Shown piece by piece: positions 18,601-27,885 of a DNA stretch of 64,000 nucleotides; position 1 is the stretch's first letter; the number at the start of each line of letters is the position of its first letter. The notes beneath the pieces were generated by a model that ran no database searches, was not told the DNA's origin, and saw only the letters and a list, made by a program, of their open reading frames with translations. Source of the stretch: Hymenobacter piscis (lineage in GTDB: Bacteria; Bacteroidota; Bacteroidia; Cytophagales; Hymenobacteraceae); assembly GCF_018760735.1 (NCBI RefSeq), contig NZ_JAHHZN010000023.1:1-64000 (forward strand), in the 5' to 3' direction. Position numbers and translations under genes: made by a program.

Positions 18601-21600
18601 CAAATCACCTTCACCTATGTTGCGAGGGTATGATTCGTTTAAACTGTATCCCGTATCGCTGTTGTCGCGTTTTTCAGAGAAAACTACTTCTTGGGGTGAG
18701 TCCAGGGCTGCTTGCACCGCACCTTGGCTTATGCCTGGCAAACTGGTAATTCCCGTTAACACGATCCGGCCCAATTCGTCATACTTGGCGAAGGACCATT
18801 TGCCGGTAGCGGCTTGTTTCGCATCCTGGGTTAACACCACTTGATTGCGTTGGTTATATGCAAGCCGCACCGCACCGCTGCCGGGCACTTGTTTTTCAGT
18901 AACCCTACCTTGGCCATCATAATCGTAGCGGAAACACCAGCGGGCACTGAAGTCAGACAATGCCGCGGCTGTCGGAGACCAGGCGTCAGGCACCGTTATT
19001 TCCTGCATTCCAGCCGGCGAAATTACTAGGCGTAAACGGTTGAAATCATCGTACACGTAATGAGTCAGCAAATCGCCTGAGCCGTCGAGTGGTGCGTAGG
19101 TAGCGACTACCATTAATGTCTTGGAAGAACCTACGCACGGGTCACCTAAGTAATCGATGTTAATGCGCACATCAAGGCGCTGAGTGTTCTGGCGTAGTTG
19201 ACTTGCCACGTACTGACGAACCTGGGTCGTTACATCGGCTGAGCAACTGCCGAAGCGAAAATCAGTACAGGATGCACCCGGTACGCCCACGGTTCCAAAG
19301 GTTGCCGATTGAATGCCCGTCAGCCGCATGCCGGCAGGGGCCTGTAATACTAGGTCCCCACCATTGTTTTCACCCTTAGTGGCGCATACGATGCCGCTCT
19401 GCGCCACTTGGCGTTTCAGAACGATCAACCCGTCTCTGGTACTGTACTGTACCGTCAATGCATCCTGCTCGTCATACACTTCCGCGGACTTCAGGGTGCC
19501 GGGTTTGTAGAAAGCAGGCTTGGACTGCCGGGTTGCTCCTCCTGACAAAGGGCCCGTTTCAAGCTTTTCGTGTGATTGTGAGATCGGGGCATAGGGCCCT
19601 GACAACTCTGTGCCTATTTCTTCCAGCTTCCGGCTCTCCGGCAAAACCAAAACATCCTTAATGTAACCCTGAAAGAACGTAGAACAGCACGGTCGACCGC
19701 CGATCCACAGGTCGTTGTTGCCGGGATCGGCATCGCCTACGGCGGAATTCACGTAAAAACTGTTGCCCACCGCTACGCGGTTAAGGTATACCTGCGCCCG
19801 ATTGGTGTTAGCGTTGAAGGAAAAGGCCACGTGCGTCCATTGATTCAACGGGGCGGTACCTCCGCTGTTGATCCACTCCCAGTGGTTGGACGAGTTTGCC
19901 ACGGCCCAACGAATGGTGCCGTCAGGGAAACGGGCAATTTCGTACTCGCCTTCTTTGTTAATAATAATGCCTTCTTTGTTAGCGGTGGGATATATCCACG
20001 CTTCCAAGGTGAACTCGCGCTGCATCCGGAATGCCGAGCTCCCTAAGCCCGAGTCTTTAACAATTACTCGGCCGCTTAAGCCGTCAAACCAAGTTAGGTT
20101 CTCGGCGGAAGAGACTATTCCTGTGGCATGATCGTAGTTGAAGCGCCGTACCTCCCCGAATTCATTAGTACGATCCACCAATTTTTTAGTGTGATCGGAA
20201 CCTTGGGCAGGCTGCCATGCTTGACCAACTGCTCCTTGCTTCACTATTCGATTTAGCGGGGAAGGCTCATATACCGTGCGTTCATAAGGATGATCATCGT
20301 TTGCGATTTGGTCACCGGTAGTGGTTACATCGTAAAAGGCTGCTTGTTGCTGCATGGCGTTGGCTTGAAACAAGCCATTATTACCCGTACCAGCGCTCCC
20401 CCCGGCGTAAGGCAAATATTTAACAGCGGGCCGGCCCAGCGCGTCGTAGGCGATGGGCGTAACAACATCTTGGTAATCAGTATTTGCGCGCGTGATAACT
20501 TCTTGTGTTGCACGCCCCAACTCGTCGTAGTACACAATTTTCTGCTGACGCGTGTCCGCCGTCAGAGCCCCAACTTGCGCCACCGTTTGGATCCCCCTCA
20601 CTGTAGGGGTATTGGTAATAACATAATTCTTATTTTGCGTCACGGTTACCGTGACCGAAACTGGTGCGCTGGTCTGCCCTGAATTTGAGGTTCCTACCAC
20701 CGTATAGGTGGTTGTGGCTGCCGGCGTTGCAACTACCGTTGATCCGGTCGTGCGGTCTAAGCCTGTTGCTGGTGTCCACGTGTAAGAACAAGCACCAGTG
20801 GCGGTTAAACTCACCGAGTAGCCAGCGTCTACGCTAGCGCTTTGGGGACTTATTTGGAGTGAAGGAGCGCCGTTGATGACTCCGTTGATAGTGGTAGTAA
20901 TCCTGTTCCATCCAGTATTCGATACTCCTTCGGTCACGAGGTAGTATACTCCCGGGTTTAAAGTTTGAACCATGGAGGCAGAAGAACTGCCTGGACAAAG
21001 CAAACCCAAGCCTCGGTTCGAAGCCAGCAGCCCCCCGTTGACATTAAGCAAATAGAGGTTGGTTGGTATTCCCTGCGAACCACAGTTGGACAAGTCAACG
21101 GTCATGGTGTTGACCAGCGTAAAGCGGTAGTAGATATCGTCGCTTGCGTCGCCATATTCATTGCCGTAGCAATTGGAGCTGATGTTGCCAAGGGTGCTGC
21201 TGAATGGTACGTTGCACTGTAGGTTTCCTACATCTATCGGGTTGCTAATCGTTGCTCCAACAGGGGGCGGATTGACAGCCGCTACTCGCAAGTTCAAGTA
21301 CACCATCCCCGTACCGGTACCGGGCTTCTCTCCCACTAGGTAGTAGGTGCCAGCAGCCAGGTTTTGAGTAAATCCGCATGAGGTACTCCGCGTTATTTCT
21401 TGGCCCTGAGCATTCAGCAGGTAGAAGTAACTGGTGGTGCTAGAAGGGCCGCAGGTAGTGACTTGGGCCGTACCGGGCGCCGCCATATCAAACCGCCAGT
21501 AGATGTCATCGCTGGGCTGGCCGTATTGATTGCCATAGCACTGATCTGGAGTGTTATACCGACTGACATCGCTGAAATTCAACCCACAGCCACTGCTCCC

Positions 21601-21726
21601 TATGTTAATGGGGTTGCTGATGGTTGCTCCTAGCGGAACGATATTGCACTGGGCCACAGCAATAATTGGCAACATCAAGGCCAGAAAAAGCCATGAACTC
21701 AGCAAGTATAAAGTTTTCATATTCAC
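15613..21726 (-). CDS. RHS-repeat polymorphic toxin with JAB-type C-terminal domain
   Basis: A 2037-residue exported protein. A signal peptide (residues 1-26) is followed by two PPC-like beta domains (YRFTL/YWRFDM, about 30-285) and an Ig-like segment (about 290-365). Next comes a DUF6443-type RHS start (KIVYYDELGRATQE), a LamG/concanavalin-like insert (about 555-690, FTLEAWIYP and LNQWTHVAFSF), and YD repeats. The RHS-associated core (YNGKEKQEDFGLNWLDYGAR) ends in RFDPNG near residue 1825. The last about 210 residues are a separate tip carrying HTHPDGK (H1977, H1979) and a downstream Ser/Asp segment (PNMSNDVSG), as in JAB-family metalloprotease toxins. DNA for the tip is much more AT-rich than the body. 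It forms an operon with the preceding RHS gene (18 bases apart). Secretion route is unclear, since no T9SS tail is seen. Confidence 0.87.
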   Translation of the reverse strand: MNMKTLYLLSSWLFLALMLPIIAVAQCNIVPLGATISNPINIGSSGCGLNFSDVSRYNTPDQCYGNQYGQPSDDIYWRFDMAAPGTAQVTTCGPSSTTSYFYLLNAQGQEITRSTSCGFTQNLAAGTYYLVGEKPGTGTGMVYLNLRVAAVNPPPVGATISNPIDVGNLQCNVPFSSTLGNISSNCYGNEYGDASDDIYYRFTLVNTMTVDLSNCGSQGIPTNLYLLNVNGGLLASNRGLGLLCPGSSSASMVQTLNPGVYYLVTEGVSNTGWNRITTTINGVINGAPSLQISPQSASVDAGYSVSLTATGACSYTWTPATGLDRTTGSTVVATPAATTTYTVVGTSNSGQTSAPVSVTVTVTQNKNYVITNTPTVRGIQTVAQVGALTADTRQQKIVYYDELGRATQEVITRANTDYQDVVTPIAYDALGRPAVKYLPYAGGSAGTGNNGLFQANAMQQQAAFYDVTTTGDQIANDDHPYERTVYEPSPLNRIVKQGAVGQAWQPAQGSDHTKKLVDRTNEFGEVRRFNYDHATGIVSSAENLTWFDGLSGRVIVKDSGLGSSAFRMQREFTLEAWIYPTANKEGIIINKEGEYEIARFPDGTIRWAVANSSNHWEWINSGGTAPLNQWTHVAFSFNANTNRAQVYLNRVAVGNSFYVNSAVGDADPGNNDLWIGGRPCCSTFFQGYIKDVLVLPESRKLEEIGTELSGPYAPISQSHEKLETGPLSGGATRQSKPAFYKPGTLKSAEVYDEQDALTVQYSTRDGLIVLKRQVAQSGIVCATKGENNGGDLVLQAPAGMRLTGIQSATFGTVGVPGASCTDFRFGSCSADVTTQVRQYVASQLRQNTQRLDVRINIDYLGDPCVGSSKTLMVVATYAPLDGSGDLLTHYVYDDFNRLRLVISPAGMQEITVPDAWSPTAAALSDFSARWCFRYDYDGQGRVTEKQVPGSGAVRLAYNQRNQVVLTQDAKQAATGKWSFAKYDELGRIVLTGITSLPGISQGAVQAALDSPQEVVFSEKRDNSDTGYSLNESYPRNIGEGDLLTVTYYDDHNYNALANPSLNFTGSGDRAVATRGLVTGNKQRQLSNGSASGWLLSKTYHDPDFRPLQTISSNGVGGTERVTTTYDFIGNVVASVLDHTRGGLTRTIRTEYSYDHMSRLEEVRQNTDGQGMIILARNEYNRLGQLVDKKLHSTDQGINFLQSVDYRYNIRGWLTNINNRNLSNDPNNRFNDADPNEDDLTKTDPDLFGMELMYNANHNLPSSVAQFDGNISEVMWRTGNTATGQTLRGYSYKYDQFKRITEAQYRTHEYDPIRSESRWDIHNTNYTIPLVRYDANGNILELQRKGLVSAPGNATQYGDLDALNYSYRDATGKLSNRLQSVDDTQVTAATHDFEDNNVRYGSSGQAEFGYDANGNLEQDLNKGIYRITYNILNLPEKIEFGSVSTPNGNRIEYTYTAGGVKLQKRVYTNNALTNTTDYTGTFVYEQGVPSFASTAEGRVIYQPNATRLKWKYEYHLKDHLGNLRFAFRDSNDPSGNETQITAGMEPSNAEQEEHDFEHIAETRQQDAQQARTGRYVARLSAAEGRRVGPSITLNVQPGDSVTADVYGRYDKTPVGALLRTSALAAGSQVAAHPSLPEANKSSLKRAFPYVGLSLAIVPQLLKPRRSELPNAFLRYELFDQDSQLVKVIHRPLQRIATEEWQHLEAGVKADSAGYVRVSLINESGTPAYFDDLALRPVDPVTFQENHYDPWGLNLVGIETDGVPNSRFQYNGKEKQEDFGLNWLDYGARMYDAQLGRWHVVDPMTEKREWLTPYNFVQNNPINRFDPNGLTDFTFNKRTGEVKQVGEINNEPDRILRTNKDGEILKRKNGDFKVAVSGIEQGILKDGQNFRNKDNIIETGGKNQPSVEGVKSFALKLSEYVGVEIKGFSYSSSGNGKVTDMLLGKYMNNTNTKSYGGLGELHKKYEGEFSYYNVLQEFHTHPDGKLGSTASAPNMSNDVSGMQRDKPGIPNASFIILYRALGQATPQEYDYTHEYRPRK

Positions 21727-21744
21727 AAGATTTAGGCTAGCGAC

Positions 21745-24700
21745 TTACTGCTTGTAGCGGTAGTCGTACTGTTTGACAATGTTGCCCTGGTGGTCTTTGA
21801 TGACCCGCAGGCGCATTAGCCCGTCGTATTCATAAATGGTGGCTTGGTTGTTAGCGTTGGACACGCTCGTTACCCCGACCATCGGATCGTATGTGTAAGT
21901 TTCCATGCGGGCGTCACTTGCATGAACGCGGATGTCGTCAATCCACACGTTTGTTCCGGCAACTCCTGCTGACCTAAAAAGGCCGGGGCGAATAATCAAT
22001 TCGCCCACGTCGGTGGTGACGTCCACTTCTTTTTGCAAAAAAACCCATTTGCCGCTGGTCGTACCGGGCGTTTGTACGAAGTCGATGTATGAGTCAGCAT
22101 ACAGATCGGCACCACCGCGGCGCTTCATAAATAGAAAGAGTTGTGCACGCGGGCCGTCGCTGTATACCCAACAGGAAAAAACAAACTTGCGAGTAGCCGT
22201 TGCGGTGGGAAGAACAACTTTCTCCGGCCCAAACTCAAACATTGCCCCAGAGCCGTGGTTCGTGAAGCGGGCTGAACGCCGGCCAGTATGACGAAGGCTG
22301 AAATCAGTGGCCAAATTGGGCCCCCAACCTGTTTGGTTATCCTCGAAATTGTGGTAAATAACTTGATCGGTTGAGGTTTGGGAAATAAGCGCGGTAGGTA
22401 GCAGTTGATTATAGCCCCAACGGTATGCTTTAGTGACGTTGCCCGGAGTTTGGGTGCCAAGCACGTTCCCCAAGGCATCGTAAGCTGTGAATTCTGCTTT
22501 GAGCTTCAAGCCGGCATCAAGCACAGGGACGCCGTTCGCGTTTGTAAATTGAGGCCAGTCATACCCCATTGTCCTAAAGGGGAGCTGGGTGACGTTAGTT
22601 CGGGGGCGTTCTTCCTCGGTGGCGTAATACCGGTAGGGCTGGGGTATGGAACCCACCATTTTGTACGTTTGCAGGGTAGCATTGGTGAATTGTCCGTTGC
22701 GGTACGAGAACGTATGCACGGGTGCGCCAACGATGAAGCGCTCCAGTAGCGCTTTCATCGCGTAGTTTTCTTTGTCTGCAGGTGCACCAGCTGGGTAAGA
22801 GAAATCAAATGGGTAGCCGTAGTACGTGCCTAACTGCTGGCCCTTGCTATCAATGGTAGTTTGCCCAGACAGCAAGCGATAATTGTTGTATTGATTGGTT
22901 TTTCTGGTCGTAACAGCAGTTCTGCCGTAAGAGTCAAACTCGGTAATGGTTTCACCAGTGGGCAGGTAAGAATACGTGTACAGCTTATAAGGAGTGATTT
23001 CGTAAAGAATAGCGTGCCGAGTGCAGCTACTGAACGCTGCGGCGCGTAGCGCGCGCACACTCTCATTGGCTTTGTTAACAGCTGTGTAAGTTAATTCCCG
23101 TATTCTCACGGGCAAATCGGTGTTGGTATAAGATGCCTCCCGGAGCAGTTTTCCGCGTTCTTCCTCGGTGGAAGAATAGGGTTCGTAGGCGGTCTGCGTG
23201 CCTACGCTTACCCACGCCGTTTGATCAAAATTGCCGGTATCAAAATTACTGTATGAATAGATCTTGTAACTGCCGTCGCCTAGCACTTCGGCCACTTCGC
23301 TGTAGCCGATGTGGGACCCTCTGCTGTTACTGCTCTCGGGTAACACGCTTTGGGACGAAAACCGGGTGTTACAATAATTGAACGTTGTCCCGTTTAACCC
23401 ATCGAATCCTTCTTGGCAGACATTGGAAAACTCGTAGCGCGTGGCCCCCCCTAGGACCCCACTCGATGGCAAGGTCTGTGGATTTACCACCTTCGAATTA
23501 TAGCCCCGTACATAGAAATAGCGCTTCTCCAATCGCTCGTTTGGGCGATCTGGTGAATAGCTGGTCACCTTTTTAAGTCGCACGCCACCTGCTGCTTTGG
23601 GCGTGTTGAGCGTGGGGGCTAGCGTTCTTTCCTCGGTTAGTTCCTTTTGGTAAGTATGCTGTTCGAATTCAAATTGGGTTATTCCACCAGTCGGGTATTT
23701 TATCTGCGAAAGCATACCGAGCAGGGAAACGGCAGGGACATTATTCGCTGGCTCTCTTTCTGTGAAATAATTTGGGTTGTAACTCTGAGTGGAGATAATA
23801 CTGGGGTGTTGATGACTAGGGTGAATAAAGGATGACGAGCGATTGTTAAAGAAGCCCCAATGGTCCGTCTTCGTTGACAAATAAGGGGGGAGGCTACCAT
23901 ATATACCATTATTAATGTTGTAGGAGAATTCATAGGCTGGCTTTGGTTCGCCTGACGTCCCGGTTTCCTGAATTGAGCGAAGCATCAAGCGTTCGTCAGT
24001 TCGGTTATTGTAACTCAAATGGAAATACTGCGGAGCTAATCCGTTGCGATAAATCGATATAGTGCTAAGCTTTTGCCACTTAATGCGTGGCATAAAGTTT
24101 GGATAATTGTCGGCAGTTGATGAGGGCTGTTTGATATTAAAATAATAATCACCCTGCACGAAAGGCATGTAGCCCACCCGCCCCGGCTGTACAGTGCTGT
24201 ACCATTTGCCAAACACTTGGGTGTAATTGTAGTCGTAAAAGCGGCTTTCGTAAGGTAGTTCATCTGAATCAGTCCGCAAAAACCCAATGCTGCCATTTGC
24301 TCCAGAAATAGAAGTCAAATACACGGGGCGAATCAGCTTGCCGCCGCAATTGCCTGCTATGTTGGTATAAAGCTGAGTTCCTGATAATGAATTATTGCAA
24401 GCATATGAATCAGACGCTAAGGTATAGCCGAAGAGTTGCAGAATAGGAACTTTCACTTCATTGGAACGGATATTTATGTTGGCGGACAAGTACAATTGAG
24501 TTACATAGGGGCCAGCACTGTAATTGAAATTGATTATCCGCCCATTTTTATCGATAACCCGAGTAAGATGCCAAGAATTAGCTACCCATACGTCAGTGTT
24601 CTGGTTGAACAAACCAATACTGTATTCGATAGCGTTGGCGCTGCCGCCAAAGATGTATTGCGTGCCTGCCCCATCGGTAATGGTAAAGCCCTTAAAGGAA

Positions 24701-25398
24701 CGGGGATACGAACGGCCGCCGGAGACATAGCGGGTGTACAAGGGCCCGGTAAACGGTATGTCCAGCATTGGGTCTGTCGCTTCGACCGTCACCTTCAACG
24801 GCTGGTCACTTTTAACCTTCCATTGTTTGGTTGGTGATGTTGCATCCAAATAGAATGAACCACTAATTCCCAAAAAACTAAAGTTGAACTCATCAGGTTC
24901 GGTGTCACGTATCGACTCACCTAGGGCAATGTCGATCAATTGTTGCTTAGTCGCCTGATCATAATCGCAAGGTGGTACGTTGCTGCAGCCCAAAATGCGG
25001 TTGGCGTTGTAATAAAAGCCTGCCTGCGTAAAGTGCGGATCTCCCACTTCGTCAAATTCATCCATTTGATCTTTGACAATGCGGGTGATCGCCCCGCCTG
25101 CGTTCAACGTCCAGCCCAATCCAACCCACCCAGGATGAACGTCAGGGCGAAAGCCACTGGCGTGATAGGATAAAGAGACAGGTACGCTGATGTTGCCTTC
25201 GGATAGGGTATGAATGGGAACCTCAATGCTGGGCAGTCCGGAGAACAACGACACCGGCACTTCACCGTACATGCCTAAACCAGCCGCATTAGGACTTTGC
25301 AAACTAGCGGGCTCTCCCGGAAAACTGGTGACTGGAATCTGAGCTTGTAGTGCCGCCGAGTATAGTAATAGGGTCCAGGTTAGTAGTTTTTTTATCAT
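21745..25398 (-). CDS. RHS/YD-repeat shell protein, partner of the downstream RHS toxin
   Basis: A 1217-residue protein with a signal peptide (MIKKLLTWTLLLYSAALQAQ) and a SpvB/RHS-like N-terminus (VPVSLFSGLPSIEVPIHTL, LSYHASGFRPDVHPGWVGLG). Long beta-rich YD-type sequence follows, with a carbohydrate-binding-like insert (about 1030-1160, WVYSDGPRAQLFLF and WIDDIRV). The protein ends directly after YEYDGLMRLRVIKDHQGN, i.e. it stops in mid-repeat style with no core and no toxin tip. The next gene, 18 bases on, carries the core and tip. In Bacteroidota such pairs probably build one toxin-enclosing shell from two polypeptides; the partnership is inferred from order and complementary domains. Confidence 0.85.
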   Translation of the reverse strand: MIKKLLTWTLLLYSAALQAQIPVTSFPGEPASLQSPNAAGLGMYGEVPVSLFSGLPSIEVPIHTLSEGNISVPVSLSYHASGFRPDVHPGWVGLGWTLNAGGAITRIVKDQMDEFDEVGDPHFTQAGFYYNANRILGCSNVPPCDYDQATKQQLIDIALGESIRDTEPDEFNFSFLGISGSFYLDATSPTKQWKVKSDQPLKVTVEATDPMLDIPFTGPLYTRYVSGGRSYPRSFKGFTITDGAGTQYIFGGSANAIEYSIGLFNQNTDVWVANSWHLTRVIDKNGRIINFNYSAGPYVTQLYLSANINIRSNEVKVPILQLFGYTLASDSYACNNSLSGTQLYTNIAGNCGGKLIRPVYLTSISGANGSIGFLRTDSDELPYESRFYDYNYTQVFGKWYSTVQPGRVGYMPFVQGDYYFNIKQPSSTADNYPNFMPRIKWQKLSTISIYRNGLAPQYFHLSYNNRTDERLMLRSIQETGTSGEPKPAYEFSYNINNGIYGSLPPYLSTKTDHWGFFNNRSSSFIHPSHQHPSIISTQSYNPNYFTEREPANNVPAVSLLGMLSQIKYPTGGITQFEFEQHTYQKELTEERTLAPTLNTPKAAGGVRLKKVTSYSPDRPNERLEKRYFYVRGYNSKVVNPQTLPSSGVLGGATRYEFSNVCQEGFDGLNGTTFNYCNTRFSSQSVLPESSNSRGSHIGYSEVAEVLGDGSYKIYSYSNFDTGNFDQTAWVSVGTQTAYEPYSSTEEERGKLLREASYTNTDLPVRIRELTYTAVNKANESVRALRAAAFSSCTRHAILYEITPYKLYTYSYLPTGETITEFDSYGRTAVTTRKTNQYNNYRLLSGQTTIDSKGQQLGTYYGYPFDFSYPAGAPADKENYAMKALLERFIVGAPVHTFSYRNGQFTNATLQTYKMVGSIPQPYRYYATEEERPRTNVTQLPFRTMGYDWPQFTNANGVPVLDAGLKLKAEFTAYDALGNVLGTQTPGNVTKAYRWGYNQLLPTALISQTSTDQVIYHNFEDNQTGWGPNLATDFSLRHTGRRSARFTNHGSGAMFEFGPEKVVLPTATATRKFVFSCWVYSDGPRAQLFLFMKRRGGADLYADSYIDFVQTPGTTSGKWVFLQKEVDVTTDVGELIIRPGLFRSAGVAGTNVWIDDIRVHASDARMETYTYDPMVGVTSVSNANNQATIYEYDGLMRLRVIKDHQGNIVKQYDYRYKQ

Positions 25399-26220
25399 AA
25401 GGAAGGAAATGGATTGTGAGCAGGAAGAAACCTAAGCCGTTAGCAACGGGTAATTAGCGGCGGGGAGATGTCTCCGCGTGTAATTTGCGTGGCGATGCGC
25501 ACGTTTCCCATATGAGTTCCACGCTCGGTTGTGCAAGCCGTTTGCAAAGGAATCAGAACGCGTTCGCTGAGGCCGCACGCGCAAGGCAACTTGCCGACCA
25601 TCGAGTGTTATGTTATTATAGTCTCCTTACGGTAACTTGTAAATGCCTATCGGTTCAGCAGTGGTGAGAAGCTTAGTTGGCTGGTGGTTAAACCATGCAT
25701 GCATTCGTTTAACACAATGGCAATCGGGCTTCGGTAAAATGGAACAGTGAGTATGGCGGTTAAGCAAAGCTAGGCGTGCGCACCCATCAACGCTGCGGGC
25801 AGCAGCTACCAATCCATCGGACACTATACCGAACGCAATTAAGATGCTGCAGCTTTCTCGGCAAGCTGAATATCGCTTGGGACCGCTGTGGCAACGGAGA
25901 ATTGTGAACCGGTGGTGGGCGTTGCCACCACCATTGAGCAGCATGGGCGCGATGAACCATTCCAGACTGACCATCGAGCGAATGCAGGAAAAGCGACTTA
26001 ATTTGGCAGTTTGAGAGGCTTTTACAAGGGTTGGAATGGGTACTCTCGTTGCAAAGCCGTGTAAAGCGGACCTGAGGGGCGAAACTTAAGATAGCCGAAG
26101 GCAGCTCAAGGGTGCAGCAATATTACGAACTCATTGCAATTTTCCATCACTGCATCAAATCATAAAGCACTAGAGCCTGTTATGCATTGGTGGCGTAATT
26201 TGGGGGTATGGCACAGCGAA
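25399..26220. other. About 820-bp region without a recognised gene
   Basis: Between the start of the RHS operon and the IS407-type element I find only short frames on both strands with no recognisable domain, signal peptide or operon context. The longest (25627-25974, minus) looks like chance. A perfect 8-base arm hairpin lies near 25456-25475 (cggggaga / tctccgcg type). The part next to 25398 should contain the RHS operon promoter, but no clear TTTG / TAnnTTTG pair stands out. It may be degenerate coding DNA. Confidence 0.4.
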
Positions 26221-26303
26221 TTGACGTCCTCCCACAAAACCGGACCGCTGTAAAGTAGAGAAATCAGGCCCTTGTTGTATCTTAAAATCAAGAGACACGT
26301 GCC

Positions 26304-26570
26304 ATGAAAAAGACAAAATTCACCGAGGCCCAGATCGTGTTTGCCTTGCGTCAGGCCGACACCGGCGTGGCCGTTGCGGAGGTGTGCCGGAAGATGGGCA
26401 TCAGCGAGGCGACCTACTACAATTGGAAGAAGAAATACGGCGGGCTAGGGGTGCCTGAGTTGCGCCGGTTGAAGCAGTTGGAAGAAGAGAATTTGCACCT
26501 CAAGCAGCTGGTGGCCGACCTGAGCCTGGACAAGCAGATGCTGCAGGACGTACTGAAAAAAAAGTTCTGA
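26304..26570 (+). CDS. IS407-type transposase OrfA
   Basis: An 88-residue HTH protein: KFTEAQIVFALRQADTGVAV, then VCRKMGISEATYYNWKKKYG and a leucine-zipper-like helix (LRRLKQLEEENLHLKQLV). It is full length for the IS407 group. Near its end, A8 followed by G at 26556-26564 precedes TTC TGA. Slipping back one base there continues into the OrfB frame as VLKPVQRRH, which would give the fused OrfAB transposase. Confidence 0.9.
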   Translation: MKKTKFTEAQIVFALRQADTGVAVAEVCRKMGISEATYYNWKKKYGGLGVPELRRLKQLEEENLHLKQLVADLSLDKQMLQDVLKKKF

Positions 26571-26575
26571 AGCCC

Positions 26576-27412
26576 GTGCAGCGTCGACACGCGGCTCACC
26601 ACCTGATCGACGCCTACCGCATCTCGACCCGTCGGGCCTGCCAGGTCGTATCGCTGCAGCGCTCGAGCTGGTACTACCGACCGCACGGGCGGGACGACAC
26701 GGTGCTGCGCCGGCGGTTGCGGGAGCTAGCCCAGATCCGGGTGCGCTACGGCTGCCAGCGCCTGTTCACATTGCTGCGACGAGAAGGCTGGCCGGACAAT
26801 CATAAGCGCGTCCACCGCCTCTACTGCCTGGAAGGGCTGCATTTACGTAGCAAACGTCCCAAGCGCAGCCGGGCCGCGGCGCACCGGCTGGAGCGGGTCG
26901 AATTGCAGCGGCCGCACCAGAGCTGGAGCATGGATGTTGTGGCTGATCAGCTCTTCGATGGGCGCAAGATTCGCGCCTTAACGATAGTCGATAACTTTAG
27001 TCGCCAGTGTCTGGCCCTTCAGGCTGGGCAGTCGCTGAAAGGCGAAGACGTGGTGGCTGTGATGAGCCGCCTGCAGCAAACGCGGGGCGTCGTACCTGAG
27101 CGCATCCAGGTCGATAACGGCAGCGAGTTTATCAGTAAAGCGCTGGATAAATGGGCCTATGAGCAGCGGGTCACGCTGGACTTCTCGCGGCCCGGCAAAC
27201 CGACGGACAACCCGTATATTGAGTCGTTCAACGGTAGTTTTCGGGACGAGTGCCTGAACGTACACTGGTTCCTGTCGCTGACTGACGCGCAGGAGAAAAT
27301 CGAGCAGTGGCGGCAGGAGTATAACAGCTTCCGACCACACAGCTCGTTGCAGAATTTAACGCCCGATCAGGTCATGGCGGCAGCCACTACTGTCGAGCTT
27401 CAGAACGCCTGA
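26576..27412 (+). CDS. IS407-type transposase OrfB (DDE catalytic subunit)
   Basis: A 278-residue DDE transposase with an N-terminal HTH_21-like part (RISTRRACQVVSLQRSSWYY). The rve core shows the first Asp in WSMDVVADQLFDGRKIRAL, the second in QVDNGSEFIS and the Glu in NPYIESFNGSFRDECLN. The C-terminus reads YNSFRPHSSLQNLTPDQ. The GTG at 26576 is a nominal start; translation most likely arrives by -1 frameshift from OrfA. Confidence 0.92.
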   Translation: MQRRHAAHHLIDAYRISTRRACQVVSLQRSSWYYRPHGRDDTVLRRRLRELAQIRVRYGCQRLFTLLRREGWPDNHKRVHRLYCLEGLHLRSKRPKRSRAAAHRLERVELQRPHQSWSMDVVADQLFDGRKIRALTIVDNFSRQCLALQAGQSLKGEDVVAVMSRLQQTRGVVPERIQVDNGSEFISKALDKWAYEQRVTLDFSRPGKPTDNPYIESFNGSFRDECLNVHWFLSLTDAQEKIEQWRQEYNSFRPHSSLQNLTPDQVMAAATTVELQNA

Positions 27413-27630
27413 TTCTCTACTGCGGGCCGGTCCAGCAATTGGGAGGAGGTCACGAACACATTCGCATCCAAATCCAAATGCCTACGCGGGCGGGCAATCA
27501 GCCCACCGTCATTTAACACAAGTTATTACCAAACAAGCATTTATATATTCGATATACATTACGCGAATGAACACCTTCTAATGGTTGGATAATCATTGTC
27601 ATACCACAAAAAAGGGTATGTACCCAGTAT

Positions 27631-27876
27631 TCACATCACGATCCGTAGTGCAACGTGGCGATTTTTCTGTTTTAGAAGCTCCACGACAGAGTAATTTCCC
27701 AATCCAAGATTGAAGAACAGGTAATTCTCTACCAAGGACCTCTCTTCCTCACTAGCTTCAATCAATTCCACCTGTCTGATTGCTTTAGCTTCAGCAGGAG
27801 TGTCTGGCAGTAGTTCAATGATTACCCGCCAGTTTCCGTTTCCCAAAGACTGCTTGTCCACTAACCTGTGCTTCAT
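27631..27876 (-). CDS. Small uncharacterised protein downstream of the Fic gene
   Basis: An 81-residue acidic/helical protein (MKHRLVDKQSLGNGNWRVII, then EAKAIRQVELIEASEEERSL). No signal peptide, membrane segment or known motif is seen. It follows the 76-residue gene at 27886 by nine bases on the same strand, so the two are probably co-transcribed. Its 3' side faces the IS407-type element about 180 bases away. Coding is supported by the clean start, pairing and protein-like composition; function unknown. Confidence 0.55.
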   Translation of the reverse strand: MKHRLVDKQSLGNGNWRVIIELLPDTPAEAKAIRQVELIEASEEERSLVENYLFFNLGLGNYSVVELLKQKNRHVALRIVM

Positions 27877-27885
27877 GTTGTTGGC

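Larger units (their letters stand above)
26221..27452 (+). mobile_element. IS3-family, IS407-type insertion sequence, apparently intact
   Basis: The element has imperfect inverted ends: the left starts tgacgtcctcccacaaaacc (26222) and the right, reverse complemented, starts tgacctcctcccaattgctg. Both then run through ggacc and a gtagaga...tcaggc block about 45 bases in. The 4-base sequence cgaa occurs at 26217-26220 and 27453-27456, consistent with a 4-bp target duplication if one extra t belongs to the left end. OrfA and OrfB are complete and joined by an A8G slippery run. No gene is visibly interrupted at the insertion point. Confidence 0.85.

Noticed and set aside
25627..25974. 115-codon minus-strand frame in the gap before the IS407-type element
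   Set aside because: No domain, no signal peptide, no operon partner and unremarkable composition; treated as chance.
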